Shown one piece after another: positions 63,570-64,000 of a stretch of 64,000 nt of DNA; within the stretch, counting starts at the first letter, position 1, and each line of letters begins with the position of its first letter. The DNA lies in contig JAVMKO010000001.1 in NCBI GenBank assembly GCA_032164245.1, forward strand, positions 77,187,892 through 77,251,891, read 5' to 3'. Source of the DNA: Sternotherus odoratus. Taxonomy: Eukaryota > Chordata > Testudines > Kinosternidae. The notes under the pieces were generated by a model. The model saw only the letters and a program-made list of their open reading frames with translations, did not search any database and was not told the origin of the DNA. The translations under genes were made by a program, and so were the position numbers.

Positions 63570-64000
63570 TCACAGTTCCCCACTCCTCTGGCTCTCCAGC
63601 CACTCCCTCCTTATCTCCGCAATCTCCTGACCGTACCAGTTGTGTAGCTTGGAGAAACAGGCTGTCTCCGGAGACACGGGGCTTTCCTGCCCAGTCAAAG
63701 AGAGGCCAGTGGCTGGGGCTCCGCATCCACCGCCAGCTGCCAAGCGCCGGCGAGGAGGCAGGGGCGGGGGTTTGGAACACCCCCCATCGTGGTCAGAGCA
63801 GGAGGCCCCCGCAGGGATGTAACCACTGCCCCATGTGGAGTAACCGTTCTCCAAGATGGGAGGCTGTTCCTGGACGAGCGCCATAGCAGGATTGGACAAA
63901 TGCCTTTTTCTGCCAGTTGACGACTTCCTTGGAGATTTGTGGCAGGCAGCCAAGGTCTTACGGGCATCCTCCAGCTGCTTCTCCAGCTCTCTCACCACCA
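63570..64000 (-). CDS. PHETA2: PHETA2 (FAM109B/IPIP27B/Ses2), C-terminal part, runs off window
   Basis: Endosomal adaptor that binds the OCRL and INPP5B phosphatases and acts in endosome-to-Golgi recycling. Only the last 143 codons are present; the PH domain lies beyond 64000. The visible part starts VVRELEKQLEDARKTL (end of the PH-domain helix and coiled coil), continues through a Ser/Pro/Arg-rich linker with LENGY, and ends with the conserved block SPVSPETACFSKLH, then NWYGQEIAEIRREW. The FxxxH there is the F&H motif for the OCRL ASH-RhoGAP module. Stop TGA is at 63570-63572. The order NDUFA6 - SMDT1 - PHETA2 matches human synteny, separating it from the paralogue PHETA1. No frameshift seen. 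Confidence 0.95.
   Translation of the reverse strand, partial: VVRELEKQLEDARKTLAACHKSPRKSSTGRKRHLSNPAMALVQEQPPILENGYSTWGSGYIPAGASCSDHDGGCSKPPPLPPRRRLAAGGGCGAPATGLSLTGQESPVSPETACFSKLHNWYGQEIAEIRREWLESQRSGEL

Overview
This is a vertebrate nuclear window and most likely a turtle. The genes are spliced with GT-AG and one GC-AG intron. The repeat load is typical of non-avian sauropsids: CR1 LINE fragments, many hAT, Tigger/pogo and Harbinger-type MITEs, old MIR-like SINE remnants and a Ty3/Gypsy LTR element. The turtle assignment rests on my recollection of repeat families and is inference. The vertebrate assignment rests on four recognisable genes in the conserved CYP2D - NDUFA6 - SMDT1 - PHETA2 block, which in human lies on 22q13.2.

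Layout. 1-5.2 kb: repeats (half of a fold-back element, a fossil hAT/ZMYM1-like transposase, a CR1 endonuclease fragment, a GC-rich hAT MITE) and unassigned sequence. 5.4-19.9 kb, minus strand: a complete nine-exon CYP2D-type cytochrome P450 with an uninterrupted 507-codon reading frame, its introns filled with MITEs and LTR-like sequence. 20.3-29.6 kb: a transposon graveyard, with a CR1 split by a Harbinger MITE and a 1.25-kb solo LTR, hAT fragments and a Tigger inside a Tigger. 29.67-36.46 kb: a Ty3/Gypsy element with both LTRs and a 5-bp target duplication. It sits inside an hAT and is itself interrupted in its RNase H region by another hAT. Its pol order is integrase before reverse transcriptase (Gmr1-like). 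38.8-46.9 kb, plus strand: NDUFA6 in three exons. 50.7-55.8 kb, minus strand: SMDT1 (EMRE) in two coding exons, with a CpG-rich first-exon region. 63.57 kb to the right edge, minus strand: the 3' part of PHETA2.

How the genes relate. NDUFA6 is a complex I accessory subunit and SMDT1 a regulator of the mitochondrial calcium uniporter. They are convergent, and both carry an AAGATGGCG (YY1-type) motif over the start codon. CYP2D is a microsomal monooxygenase and PHETA2 an endosomal OCRL adaptor. These genes share a neighbourhood, not a pathway. CYP2D points away from NDUFA6 here, whereas in human (from memory) the two are on the same strand. No new defence, toxin or CRISPR-like system was seen. 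The most interesting material is the pol order and nesting of the Gypsy element, the fold-back repeats with 13-14-bp target duplications, and the hAT-derived palindrome in NDUFA6 intron 2.
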